Shown here: one piece after another, positions 17,124 through 25,369 of the stretch | Layout of the letters: each line of letters opens with the position of its first letter | How positions within the stretch are numbered: the stretch's first letter is position 1 | Assembly: GCA_052103955.1 (NCBI GenBank) | Contig: JBQELO010000002.1 | Location: forward strand, 1-64,000 | Source of the DNA: Paenalcaligenes sp052103955 | GTDB lineage: Bacteria > Pseudomonadota > Gammaproteobacteria > Burkholderiales > Burkholderiaceae_B | Length of the DNA: 64,000 nt | Direction of reading: 5' to 3' | Translations under genes and position numbers: made by a program | The notes under the pieces: model-generated | Databases searched by the model: none | Seen by the model: the letters and a program-made list of their open reading frames with translations, nothing else | What the model was told of the DNA's origin: nothing

Positions 17124-18097
17124 CCCTACCTTCCCTTGAAGCCGCCGTCAGCGAAGAATCGTCTGCCCTGACCCGCGAAGAAAAAAAACAGCGTCACAAC
17201 TTCCTGCAACTGGAAAAACGCCTGCTGCGTGAAGCCGGACGTGCGATTGGCGACTTCAACATGATTGAAGACGGCGATAAGATCATGGTCTGTTTGTCGG
17301 GTGGTAAGGATTCCTACACCCTGCTGGATTTATTGATCAAACTGAAAGCTCGCGCGCCCATACATTTTGATATTGTGGCAGTGAACTTGGATCAAAAGCA
17401 GCCAGGCTTCCCTGAACATGTGCTGCCTGAATACCTAGAAAGCATCGGTGTGGACTACCACATCGAAACGCAAGACACTTACTCCATTGTTAAGCGTGTT
17501 ATTCCAGAAGGCAAAACCACGTGCTCGCTGTGCTCGCGCCTGCGTCGGGGGATTTTGTACCGCGTAGCTGAAGAATTAGGCGCTACTAAAGTTGCGCTGG
17601 GTCACCACCGTGACGATATTCTGGCGACCTTTATGCTGAACCTGTTTTATGGTGGTCGCCTTAAAGCCATGCCACCTAAACTAATGTCCGATAACGGCAA
17701 GCACATTGTGATACGCCCCTTGGCGTACGTGGCCGAAAAAGACATTATCGAATACGCTCAGGTACGCGAATTCCCCATCATCCCCTGTAACTTGTGCGGC
17801 TCGCAGGTCAACCTGAAGCGCCAAGAAGCCAACCGCATGATTGCGGAATGGGACAAGAAATTCCCAGGCCGTACATGGAATATGTTTGGTGCACTGAACA
17901 AGGTAGTGCCATCACACTTGATGGACAAAGAGCTGTTCGACTTTGCAGGCTTAACTGTCAGTGGCCAACCGGATGCTGAAGGCGACATGGCGTTTGACGC
18001 TGAAGATTTCAATCAGCCGCTTACTCACGCATTTGGGCAAGATGAAGACGACGAAGCCACCAAGCGTCCTGCTGTGGTGGCCCGTTTAGACAAATAA
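17120..18097 (+). CDS. ttcA: tRNA 2-thiocytidine(32) synthetase
   Basis: ATP- and iron-sulphur-dependent enzyme of 325 residues that thiolates cytidine 32 of certain tRNAs. The PP-loop is CLSGGKDSYTLLDLL (about residues 55-70). The Fe-S cysteines are in TTCSLCSRLRRGIL (CxxC) and the third in IPCNLCGSQVNLKR. GHHRDDILATFMLNLFYGG is the other family mark. The C-terminal 60 residues are acidic and variable. Last gene of the plus-strand group; it converges on paaY with a 13-base gap. Confidence 0.96.
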   Translation: MTLPSLEAAVSEESSALTREEKKQRHNFLQLEKRLLREAGRAIGDFNMIEDGDKIMVCLSGGKDSYTLLDLLIKLKARAPIHFDIVAVNLDQKQPGFPEHVLPEYLESIGVDYHIETQDTYSIVKRVIPEGKTTCSLCSRLRRGILYRVAEELGATKVALGHHRDDILATFMLNLFYGGRLKAMPPKLMSDNGKHIVIRPLAYVAEKDIIEYAQVREFPIIPCNLCGSQVNLKRQEANRMIAEWDKKFPGRTWNMFGALNKVVPSHLMDKELFDFAGLTVSGQPDAEGDMAFDAEDFNQPLTHAFGQDEDDEATKRPAVVARLDK

Positions 18098-18110
18098 GTC
18101 GGTGTTAGGG

Positions 18111-18743
18111 TTAGCTGGGTTCTATCCCAGCAGCCCGTTTTAAACGTGTGATCAATAACGGATCATACTCAGGGCCTTGCACCCTACGCCTATCGGGTTC
18201 GGGTGCAGCCAATGGCGCTTCTTCTTTACGCATGGTTTGACCTGCTTCCAGCGCTAACCGCTGGTATATCGCGGTACCTTCGCTTTTCCAGGCAATTTCT
18301 TCTGGTTTTAACGGACGCACCACACGTGCAGGCGCTCCCATCACCAAATGCCCAGCAGGGATGTCCATAGCAGCCTTAACAAAGGCCATCGCCCCCACAA
18401 TGGAATCTTCGCCAATCACGGCTCTATCCATAATGACGGCGTTCATCCCTACCATGGCATTTTTACCTACACGGCAGCCATGCAAAATGGCACCATGCCC
18501 AATATGCCCATCTTCTTCTACGATGGCGTCGGCATCCGGAAAGCTGTGGGCTACACAGTTATCTTGAATGTTCGCCCCAGCCATTAGCTGTATGCGGCCA
18601 AAATCGCCCCGCAATACCGCTCCTGGGCCCACATAGCAGGCAGGCCCGATAATGACATCCCCAATTAAAGTTGCTGACGGATGCACATAGGCAGAAGGGT
18701 CAACAACAGGGATCACGCCATCGAAAGAGAAGATTTGAGCCAT
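18111..18743 (-). CDS. paaY: Gamma-carbonic-anhydrase-type thioesterase PaaY
   Basis: Left-handed beta-helix hexapeptide-repeat protein of 210 residues, very similar in layout to E. coli PaaY: LIGDVIIGPACYVGPGAVLRGDFGRI, NIQDNCVAHSFP, EEDGHIGHGAILHGC and VGMNAVIMDRAVIGEDSIVGA. The three metal-binding histidines (AHSF and HIGHGAILHG) are kept. In the phenylacetate pathway PaaY is a thioesterase thought to remove dead-end CoA esters that form when the reactive ring-opened intermediates stray. It is the last gene of the paaJABCDE-Z-Y operon, five bases after paaZ, with GGGAGG before ATG 18743. Confidence 0.92.
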   Translation of the reverse strand: MAQIFSFDGVIPVVDPSAYVHPSATLIGDVIIGPACYVGPGAVLRGDFGRIQLMAGANIQDNCVAHSFPDADAIVEEDGHIGHGAILHGCRVGKNAMVGMNAVIMDRAVIGEDSIVGAMAFVKAAMDIPAGHLVMGAPARVVRPLKPEEIAWKSEGTAIYQRLALEAGQTMRKEEAPLAAPEPDRRRVQGPEYDPLLITRLKRAAGIEPS

Positions 18744-18748
18744 GGCTA

Positions 18749-20797
18749 TTAGACCTCCCAGCTTTTGGCAACCATGGTCAATACATCGTATAGCGCGACC
18801 ACATCACCATTTTGGTTAGTGACTTCGCAATCCCAACGTACTTCACCGTGTTCTGCACTGCTGCGTGGGTTAATTTCTTTACATGTAAGCTGCACACCCA
18901 AGGTGTCACCGGCGTACACAGGCGTAAGGAAACGCAAGTTATCCACACCGTAGTTGGCCAATACCGGACCGGGTGCCGATTCCACAAACAAGCCAGCCGC
19001 AAACGACACCACCAGATAACCGTGCGCAACACGACCATCAAAGAAGGGATTAGCTTTAGCTGCTTCTTCGTCCATGTGAGCGTAGAAGGTGTCACCCGTA
19101 AAGTGCGCGAAGTGCTCGATGTCATCCAAGCTCACCGTACGCTTTGCCGTAATCAGCTGATCGCCGATTTGTAGCTCTGCCAACGATTTGCGGAAAGGAT
19201 GTGGCCCTTCGGTTTGTGCTGGCGCACCCGCTACCCAACGGCCCGTCACGGCAGACAACATGGTTGGAGGGCCTTGCACGCCAGTGCGCTGCATATAGTG
19301 ATACACACTGCGCAAACCGCCTAGCTCTTCACCACCGCCTGCCCGGCCTGGTCCACCGTGCACCACACCGGGAACCGGTGATCCGTGCCCTGTTGAGCTT
19401 TTTGCGCTATCGCGGTTAGAAACCAAGATACGACCATTAAAGGCCGCCATACCCAAGACCACTTGTTGTACTACTGCGGGATCATAACTAAATACAGACG
19501 TCACCAAACTACCTTGACCTTTACGCACCAAGGTTACGGCCTCGTCAATAGAGTCGTAAGGCATCACCGTACTAACGGGGCCAAACGCCTCTACATCGTG
19601 TACTTTTTTGGCACTCAACGGCTGATCGCAGTACAACAATACGGGGTTATAAAATGCCCCCGATGCACCAGCATCGCTTTGTTCTGGCTCACCAAACCAC
19701 ACTTGGGTTTCTGTCAGTAATTCTTGAACACGCTCTTGCACTTCAATACGTTGGTCTTGGCTCGCCAATGGCCCCATCTTGGTGCCTTCTGCTGCGGGAT
19801 TACCCACTACCACTTTACCCAGCGCCTCAGCCAAAGCCGCTTGTACCGCAGGTACCAACGCGCGTGGCACCAACACACGGCGAATAGCCGTACATTTTTG
19901 GCCCGCTTTCACCGTCATTTCATTCACGACTTCACGTACAAATAGCGTGAACTCTGGGCTATCAGGCGTAACGTCCGTACCCAATACCGTCGCGTTCAAA
20001 CTGTCGGCTTCCATAGTGAAACGCACCGAGTTTTCTACAATGGCACGGCTGCTACGTAGCATACGACCAGTAGAGGCTGAACCGGTAAAGGTCACTACGT
20101 CTTGACCATCCACATGGCTCAGTAAGTCGCCTACTGAACCACACACCAATTGCAGTGCACCTTCTGGCAACACACCCGTATCCAACATACGGCGCACCAT
20201 CAACTCGGTCAGGTACGAGGTTTGGCTAGCAGGTTTCACAATAGCGGGCATACCGGCCAACCAGGTGGGAGCCAGTTTTTCCAACATACCCCAGCACGGG
20301 AAGTTAAACGCATTAATGTGAATCGCCACGCCTTGCAGCGGGGTCAGAATATGCTGTGCACTAAAGCTATTATCTTTAGACAAGCGCTCTATGCCGCCAT
20401 CCAGCAATACCGAGGTGTTAGGAAGTTCGCGTCGGCCCTTAGACGAATAGGTCAGCAACGTTCCAATACCGCCTTCAATATCAATCCAGCTATCACGGCG
20501 CGTTGCACCGCTGCGGGTAGATAACGCGTACAGCTCTTCTTTGCATTCCAACAGGGCCAAGCCCAATGCCTTGAGCATGCTTGCACGCTCATGAAAGGTC
20601 ATGGCACGCAATGCTTTACCGCCTGTTTGGCGGCCATACTCACGTATGGCGGCGAAATCCAAACCGGTGGAATCCACTACAGCTACCGCCTCGCCTGTAA
20701 CCGCATCCAACAACGTCTGCCCTTTCCCTGTGCCTGCTGTCCAACTACCGCAGACATAGCTTTCTAGGCGCGTAGGCGTTGACGATGAAATGGTCAT
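18749..20797 (-). CDS. paaZ: Bifunctional oxepin-CoA hydrolase / semialdehyde dehydrogenase
   Basis: Ring-opening enzyme of 682 residues (E. coli PaaZ 681). Residues about 1-520 are an aldehyde dehydrogenase (NAD site VTFTGSASTGRML, catalytic Cys in KAGQKCTAIRR), and about 540-682 a MaoC/hotdog hydratase (FYAHMDEEAAKANPFFDGRVAHGYL). The hydratase domain opens oxepin-CoA and the dehydrogenase oxidises the aldehyde to 3-oxo-5,6-dehydrosuberyl-CoA. ATG 20797 has AAGGAAAG upstream. A separate PaaN-type dehydrogenase occurs at 34.3-36.0 kb, so the step may be duplicated. Confidence 0.95.
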   Translation of the reverse strand: MTISSSTPTRLESYVCGSWTAGTGKGQTLLDAVTGEAVAVVDSTGLDFAAIREYGRQTGGKALRAMTFHERASMLKALGLALLECKEELYALSTRSGATRRDSWIDIEGGIGTLLTYSSKGRRELPNTSVLLDGGIERLSKDNSFSAQHILTPLQGVAIHINAFNFPCWGMLEKLAPTWLAGMPAIVKPASQTSYLTELMVRRMLDTGVLPEGALQLVCGSVGDLLSHVDGQDVVTFTGSASTGRMLRSSRAIVENSVRFTMEADSLNATVLGTDVTPDSPEFTLFVREVVNEMTVKAGQKCTAIRRVLVPRALVPAVQAALAEALGKVVVGNPAAEGTKMGPLASQDQRIEVQERVQELLTETQVWFGEPEQSDAGASGAFYNPVLLYCDQPLSAKKVHDVEAFGPVSTVMPYDSIDEAVTLVRKGQGSLVTSVFSYDPAVVQQVVLGMAAFNGRILVSNRDSAKSSTGHGSPVPGVVHGGPGRAGGGEELGGLRSVYHYMQRTGVQGPPTMLSAVTGRWVAGAPAQTEGPHPFRKSLAELQIGDQLITAKRTVSLDDIEHFAHFTGDTFYAHMDEEAAKANPFFDGRVAHGYLVVSFAAGLFVESAPGPVLANYGVDNLRFLTPVYAGDTLGVQLTCKEINPRSSAEHGEVRWDCEVTNQNGDVVALYDVLTMVAKSWEV

Positions 20798-20825
20798 GAA
20801 ACTTTCCTTACTTGATAGAGTTTGA

Positions 20826-21584
20826 TCAGGCCGTCAGTCCTAGGGCCTGCAAATGATCCTTCACGCGCTGCTCCCAACGCTGTAACTGATCACTATTGCT
20901 GTCATGGCGTAAACCCAGACGACACAACATGGGGTAGCGGGCTGAGTCTTGTTGACCAAAACCTGCTGCCACGCGTGGTCGCCAGTACGCCAAGCTCTCT
21001 TTGATTTGCTGTGTGTCTTGGCCCGCTTTTACTAGCACCGCCAAGCCCTCTTGCCCCAGTTCCGCATGACGCTGCTCACGCGGAGCAATGTCTCTAAACA
21101 CTTCCGCCAATGGGCCATACGAAACTTTGCTCAAGCTTTCTAACTGCACTTCGGCAGCCAGACCTTGCAACACATTCATGACTACGGCGTCAGTCCAGTT
21201 GATCAACGGGAAATAGAACACCGACAAGCGCATGTCCGAACCTTGTCTAGCCGTAGGCAAAGCACTGTCACGGGGCAACCTAGCCGCCCAATCGTGCTGT
21301 TGCTCGTAACGCGCTACGTCGGTACCAAAGCTATGCATAATTTCCAGCACACGCTGGGCGTGGTCAGCTTTTTCCAGCGTGATGCGACTCGCAGCAATGC
21401 GTGCTTGGATAGTAGGCGAGTAGTTAATGGATGAGGCAAAACCTGCGGAGGCCGCCAATTCGCTATCCACAAACGACGACATCATGCGCATCAATTCGCC
21501 ACGGTAACGAGCGGGTGCATTTTCGGGTGAGCTCAGCACGCCGCCTTGTTCTAGGTACTCTTCAATTTTCATGGTATCGGACAT
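20826..21584 (-). CDS. Additional PaaA/PaaC-like ferritin-fold protein, iron site partly altered
   Basis: Protein of 252 residues that belongs to the phenylacetate oxygenase A/C family (ferritin-like four-helix bundle) but is neither PaaA nor PaaC, which are encoded further upstream. It aligns to PaaA across INWTDAVVMN, KVSYGPLAEVF and REQRHAELG (PaaA: LNWADIGAVG, RTSYGPYSRAM, EESFHQRQG). The second EXXH is kept (E170-H173), but at the first the PaaA sequence DEAGH reads EKADH here, so the ligand glutamate position is Lys 72. It may be a structural or regulatory partner of the epoxidase, or use a different metal site. It sits between paaE and paaZ, 11 and 28 bases away, with AAGGGGAG before ATG 21584. 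No reliable symbol. Confidence 0.8.
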   Translation of the reverse strand: MSDTMKIEEYLEQGGVLSSPENAPARYRGELMRMMSSFVDSELAASAGFASSINYSPTIQARIAASRITLEKADHAQRVLEIMHSFGTDVARYEQQHDWAARLPRDSALPTARQGSDMRLSVFYFPLINWTDAVVMNVLQGLAAEVQLESLSKVSYGPLAEVFRDIAPREQRHAELGQEGLAVLVKAGQDTQQIKESLAYWRPRVAAGFGQQDSARYPMLCRLGLRHDSNSDQLQRWEQRVKDHLQALGLTA

Positions 21585-21595
21585 AGCGACTCCCC

Positions 21596-22672
21596 TTACT
21601 CATCAAAACTCACTACCACCTTGTCACTCAAGGGGTAGCACTGGCAACTCAGTACGTAACCCTGCTCAACTTCGTAATCTTCCAACGCATGGTTAACCGC
21701 CATTTCCACTTCACCTTCCAGCACTTTGGCCTTGCAGGTAGAGCACACGCCAGCTTTACAGGCATACGGTGCGTCTAAGTCGTTAGCCAACGCTGCATCC
21801 AACAAGCTTTGGCCTTCTTTGGGGAAATCAAAACTGCGCGCCACACCATCTAAGGTGACCGTAGCGGCACATGTTCTGGCAGCATTACCCGCATCAGAAC
21901 TGCTAGCCTGCTTACGTGCACGGCCAGGTTGCGCGGAAGCAAACAGCTCGAACTTAATGCGTTCTTTTGCCAAGCCATGCGCTTTCAACGCATCGGCAAT
22001 AGTCAGCATCATGGGCTCTGGGCCACAAATGAAGGCTGTGTGTACCGATGGCAGGTTGATCCAGCCACCAAACAAGCCATCGCATTTTTCGCGATCAATA
22101 CGGCCTGTGAACAACTCAATTTCTTGGCCTTCTCTATCAAAAATATGAATGATAGATAGACGTTCCATATACTGGTTTTTCAGATCTTCCAGTTCTTCGC
22201 GGAACATCATGGAGCTGATCTGACGGTTGGCATACACCAGCGTGAAGCTGGCTTGTGGTTCACGCGACAAAGTGCTTTTAATAATAGAAAGCAAAGGCGT
22301 AATGCCACTACCACCCGCAAAACCTAGGTAATGACGTGTGCTTTCTGGCTCCATAGGAATATGGAAATTACCCATAGGAGGCATCGCTTCCAGTACAGCG
22401 CCTTCTGCTAATTCCTCGTTTGCCCAAGAAGAAAACGCACCGCCATCCACTCGTTTAATCCCTACGCGCAGCACACCCTCTTCCAGACCGGAACAGATGG
22501 AGTACGAACGGCGCAGTTCATCGCCTTCAAATTCACGGCGAAAAGTCAGGTACTGACCGGGAATAAACGAAAACAAGGCGTCATCTTCTGGACGCGGCTT
22601 TAAGGTAACTACTACAGCATCGCGTGTTTCGCGACGCACATCTACAACTTGCAGGGGGTGAAAGCGTGCCAT
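21596..22672 (-). CDS. paaE: Phenylacetyl-CoA epoxidase, reductase subunit
   Basis: Electron-transfer subunit of 358 residues passing electrons from NADPH to the di-iron centre of PaaA. Order of domains: FAD-binding barrel with RRSYSICSG, NAD(P) domain with GFAGGSGITPLLS and CGPEPMMLTI, then a C-terminal plant-type [2Fe-2S] ferredoxin with Cys pattern CKAGVCSTCKAK ... LSCQC. ATG 22672 is preceded by GGAGGAAATC; the upstream in-frame codon at 22684 is inside that ribosome site. Often also called PaaK in older nomenclature. Confidence 0.95.
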   Translation of the reverse strand: MARFHPLQVVDVRRETRDAVVVTLKPRPEDDALFSFIPGQYLTFRREFEGDELRRSYSICSGLEEGVLRVGIKRVDGGAFSSWANEELAEGAVLEAMPPMGNFHIPMEPESTRHYLGFAGGSGITPLLSIIKSTLSREPQASFTLVYANRQISSMMFREELEDLKNQYMERLSIIHIFDREGQEIELFTGRIDREKCDGLFGGWINLPSVHTAFICGPEPMMLTIADALKAHGLAKERIKFELFASAQPGRARKQASSSDAGNAARTCAATVTLDGVARSFDFPKEGQSLLDAALANDLDAPYACKAGVCSTCKAKVLEGEVEMAVNHALEDYEVEQGYVLSCQCYPLSDKVVVSFDE

Positions 22673-22693
22673 GATTTCCTCCAATGGCTAGGC

Positions 22694-23209
22694 TTAAATA
22701 CATTTGAAATAGTCAAACGGTTCCAAACAATCCAGGCAACGATAATTGGCCTTACAGGGTGTAGAACCAAACTGACTAACCCGTTCTGTACGCGTGGATT
22801 GGCAACGCGGGCATGGCACAGTCGGTGCACCTTCAGCACGCAACCAAATGCGGGCAGGTTTGCCATCTGTACTTTGCTCAACGGGCGGTGCGATGCCGTA
22901 GCCTCGCAGACGCTCTTTGCCGCGTTCGCTCATCCAGTCGGTACTCCACGGTGGCGAAAGCTGACGCTCTAGGCGTAACTGCTCTATGCCCTGAGCACGC
23001 AGAGCTGCTTCTATATCCTCGTTGATCACCGTAGTAGCCGGACAGCCTGAATAGGTAGGTGTTACCACCACAACCAGCGTGTCTTCCTCGTAATACACCT
23101 CACGGATAATGCCGAGGTCCACCAATGAGATCACTGGAATTTCAGGATCAGGCACAGCGTCTAGCCATTGCCATACCTGATCCAGTTCGGGACGAGAGAG
23201 CGTGTTCAT
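22694..23209 (-). CDS. paaD: Phenylacetyl-CoA epoxidase maturation factor PaaD
   Basis: Protein of 171 residues. N-terminal MIP18/DUF59 domain (DAVPDPEIPVISLVDLGIIREV, TPTYSGCPAT) and a C-terminal zinc-ribbon-like part with CPRCQST and CKANYRCLDC. PaaD is needed for epoxidase activity and is thought to help iron-sulphur or iron centre assembly rather than catalysis. The start ATG 23209 follows the paaC stop by five bases; the GTG at 23221 overlapping paaC is less likely. Confidence 0.93.
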   Translation of the reverse strand: MNTLSRPELDQVWQWLDAVPDPEIPVISLVDLGIIREVYYEEDTLVVVVTPTYSGCPATTVINEDIEAALRAQGIEQLRLERQLSPPWSTDWMSERGKERLRGYGIAPPVEQSTDGKPARIWLRAEGAPTVPCPRCQSTRTERVSQFGSTPCKANYRCLDCLEPFDYFKCI

Positions 23210-23214
23210 GATGC

Positions 23215-23988
23215 TTACCACGTACAGCCGGGGTAGGCGCGCTGCAAGAATTGCATTTGCGCGAGGATATAACCCAAGTGCTCAGTGTGACGGCCTTGTT
23301 TGCCACCCTTGTGCATAAAGGGGTTCTCGGGCAATTTCAAGGTGGCGTGCGTCATCACCTCTTGTACACATGCCAACCAAGCATCGCGCAGGCTTTCGGG
23401 GTGTGGTGCAATACCGGCTTCTGCCAATACGGCATCAAATTCGTCGCCCATAAACAGCTCGCCGGTATAGGCCCACAAGTTGTCTAGAGCTTCTTGCATG
23501 CGACGGTGACTTTCGTCTGTGCCATCACCCAAACGTACTAATAAATCGCTACTACGCTCTAGGTGATAGGTCACTTCTTTTAGCGCTTTGGCGGCAATTT
23601 CAGCCACACGGCTATCAGAAGATTGTTCTAACGCTTGCAACTGCAACAGGTGCCACGCATCAAACAAGAACTGACGCATCAAGGTGTGTGCGTAGTCACC
23701 ATTAGGCTGCTCTACCAACAGCACATTACGGAAATCTACAGCATCACGCAGATACGCTAAGTCGTCGTCGGTTTTTCCTTCACCTTGCAATTCGGCAGCC
23801 AACCCTAACCAGAACTGCGTCTGGCCAATCAGGTCTAGAGCCACGTTAGCCATGGCGATATCTTCTTCCAAGATAGGGGAATGGCCACACCATTCTGAAA
23901 TCCTATGCCCCAGAATCAAAGTGCCATCACCCATGCGCAGCAACAGCTGCTGCAAAGCCGTCGTTGTGTCTAACTGGGTAGTCGTCAT
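23215..23988 (-). CDS. paaC: Phenylacetyl-CoA epoxidase structural subunit PaaC
   Basis: Ferritin-fold subunit of 257 residues that pairs with PaaA and holds the complex together. Recognised by LILGHRISEWCGHSPILEEDIAMANVALDLIGQ and by LFDAWHLLQLQAL and FMHKGGKQGRHTEHLG near the end. As in other PaaC proteins the di-iron ligands are not kept (DLIGQ where PaaA has DEAGH). It overlaps the paaB stop by one base (TAATG), so translation is coupled. Confidence 0.95.
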   Translation of the reverse strand: MTTTQLDTTTALQQLLLRMGDGTLILGHRISEWCGHSPILEEDIAMANVALDLIGQTQFWLGLAAELQGEGKTDDDLAYLRDAVDFRNVLLVEQPNGDYAHTLMRQFLFDAWHLLQLQALEQSSDSRVAEIAAKALKEVTYHLERSSDLLVRLGDGTDESHRRMQEALDNLWAYTGELFMGDEFDAVLAEAGIAPHPESLRDAWLACVQEVMTHATLKLPENPFMHKGGKQGRHTEHLGYILAQMQFLQRAYPGCTW

Positions 23989-24272
23989 TACATGTGCCCC
24001 ACTTCTTCAGGAATCTTGAAAAATGTTGGGTGGCGGTACACCTTGGAGTTAGCAGGCTCGAACAACGGACCGCGCTTAGAGGGTGCACTGGCCACTACAT
24101 CTTCAGATTTCACTGCCCAGATGCTCACCCCTTCGTTACGACGGGTGTACACATCACGTGCATTGTTGATTGCCATTTCCGCGTCAGGCGCATGCAAGCT
24201 ACCTACGTGTCTATGATTCAAACCGTGTTGACCACGGATAAAAATTTCCCACAGAGGCCATTCTTGAGACAT
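23988..24272 (-). CDS. paaB: Phenylacetyl-CoA epoxidase subunit PaaB
   Basis: Small bridging subunit of 94 residues; begins MSQEWPLWEIFIRGQHGLNHRHVGSLHAPD, the typical PaaB start, and contains ALNNARDVYTRR-like INNARDVYTRRNEGVSIWAV. PaaB connects the two PaaAC halves of the epoxidase. AAGGAGGAC precedes ATG 24272, an unusually strong ribosome binding site, and the 86-base gap from paaA is the longest in the operon core. Confidence 0.95.
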   Translation of the reverse strand: MSQEWPLWEIFIRGQHGLNHRHVGSLHAPDAEMAINNARDVYTRRNEGVSIWAVKSEDVVASAPSKRGPLFEPANSKVYRHPTFFKIPEEVGHM

Positions 24273-24358
24273 GGTGTAGTCCTCCTTATCTCGCTTGTTA
24301 TTGCTACAGTTGTAGAGTGACGTGCCGACAGGAAAGTCACCATCGGCATGTAAGGTGT

Positions 24359-25351
24359 TTACGCTTGCTTGCGCTGTTTTGTTTGTTTCTTCTGGGCATT
24401 AACTGCCAGCCCTTCACGGAACCAGGCCCCGTCATCCCACGCTTTAACGCGTGCGCCTAAACGCTCTTTGTTGCACGGGCCATTGCCAGCAATCACGTCA
24501 AAGAATTCGTTCCAGTCTGGTTCAGAGAAGTCGTGTGCGCCACGTTCTTCGTTCCACACCAGGTTTTCGTCTGGCACCGTCAAACCCAAGTACTTAGCTT
24601 GTGGCACAGTTTGGTCCACAAACTTCTGACGCAATTCGTCGTTAGTATTGATTTTGATTTTCCATGCCATGGACTGAGCCGAGTGCACGGAGTCTTTATC
24701 AGACGGGCCAAACATCATCAGTGCGGGGTACCAGAAACGGTTTAACGCATCTTGAGCCATGGCTTTTTGCTCTGGGCTACCGGCACACATCTTCATCATG
24801 ATGTCGTAGCCTTGGCGCTGGTGGAAACTCTCTTCCTTACAGATACGAATCATGGCACGGCTATATGGGCCGTACGACGTACGCTGTAGCGGCACTTGGT
24901 TCATGATGGCCGCACCATCCACCAACCAACCCACTGCGCCAATATCGGCCCAATTCAGGGTTGGGTAATTAAAGATGGACGAATACTTCATCTTGCCGGA
25001 GTTCAGCAATTCGATGAGTTCATCACGGCTCACGCCCAGCGTTTCAGCCGCACAGTACAAGTACAGGCCGTGACCGGCTTCGTCTTGTACCTTCGCCAAC
25101 AAAATTGCTTTACGTTCTAGCGTAGGAGCGCGCGTAATCCAGTTACCTTCTGGCAACTGACCTACCACTTCAGAGTGAGCGTGCTGACCAATCTGACGAA
25201 TCAGGGTCTTACGGTAGCCTTCTGGCATCCACTCTTTAGGTTCGATTTTTTCGCCGTTCTCTATACGCTCCATGAAGGCCTGTTCTTCTGCCGACATTTC
25301 ATCAATGCGGCGTACGCGATCACTGCCCGTATTAATTACCTGTGCATACAT
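24359..25351 (-). CDS. paaA: Phenylacetyl-CoA epoxidase catalytic subunit PaaA
   Basis: Di-iron monooxygenase subunit of 330 residues that makes ring-1,2-epoxyphenylacetyl-CoA. Both EXXH motifs are intact: E91-H94 in KVQDEAGHGLYLY and E173-H176 in RICKEESFHQRQGYD. CoA-binding and family segments such as QHAHSEVVGQLPEG and FNYPTLNWADIG are present. ATG 25351 has AAGGTG upstream and follows the paaJ stop by 18 bases. Second gene of the paaJABCDE operon. Confidence 0.96.
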   Translation of the reverse strand: MYAQVINTGSDRVRRIDEMSAEEQAFMERIENGEKIEPKEWMPEGYRKTLIRQIGQHAHSEVVGQLPEGNWITRAPTLERKAILLAKVQDEAGHGLYLYCAAETLGVSRDELIELLNSGKMKYSSIFNYPTLNWADIGAVGWLVDGAAIMNQVPLQRTSYGPYSRAMIRICKEESFHQRQGYDIMMKMCAGSPEQKAMAQDALNRFWYPALMMFGPSDKDSVHSAQSMAWKIKINTNDELRQKFVDQTVPQAKYLGLTVPDENLVWNEERGAHDFSEPDWNEFFDVIAGNGPCNKERLGARVKAWDDGAWFREGLAVNAQKKQTKQRKQA

Positions 25352-25369
25352 AGGATTTCACCTTGCGTT

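Noticed and set aside
20826..21584. Calling this gene paaC
   Set aside because: The true paaC, with its family start and end motifs, is at 23215-23988 in the usual place between paaB and paaD; this protein aligns better with PaaA.
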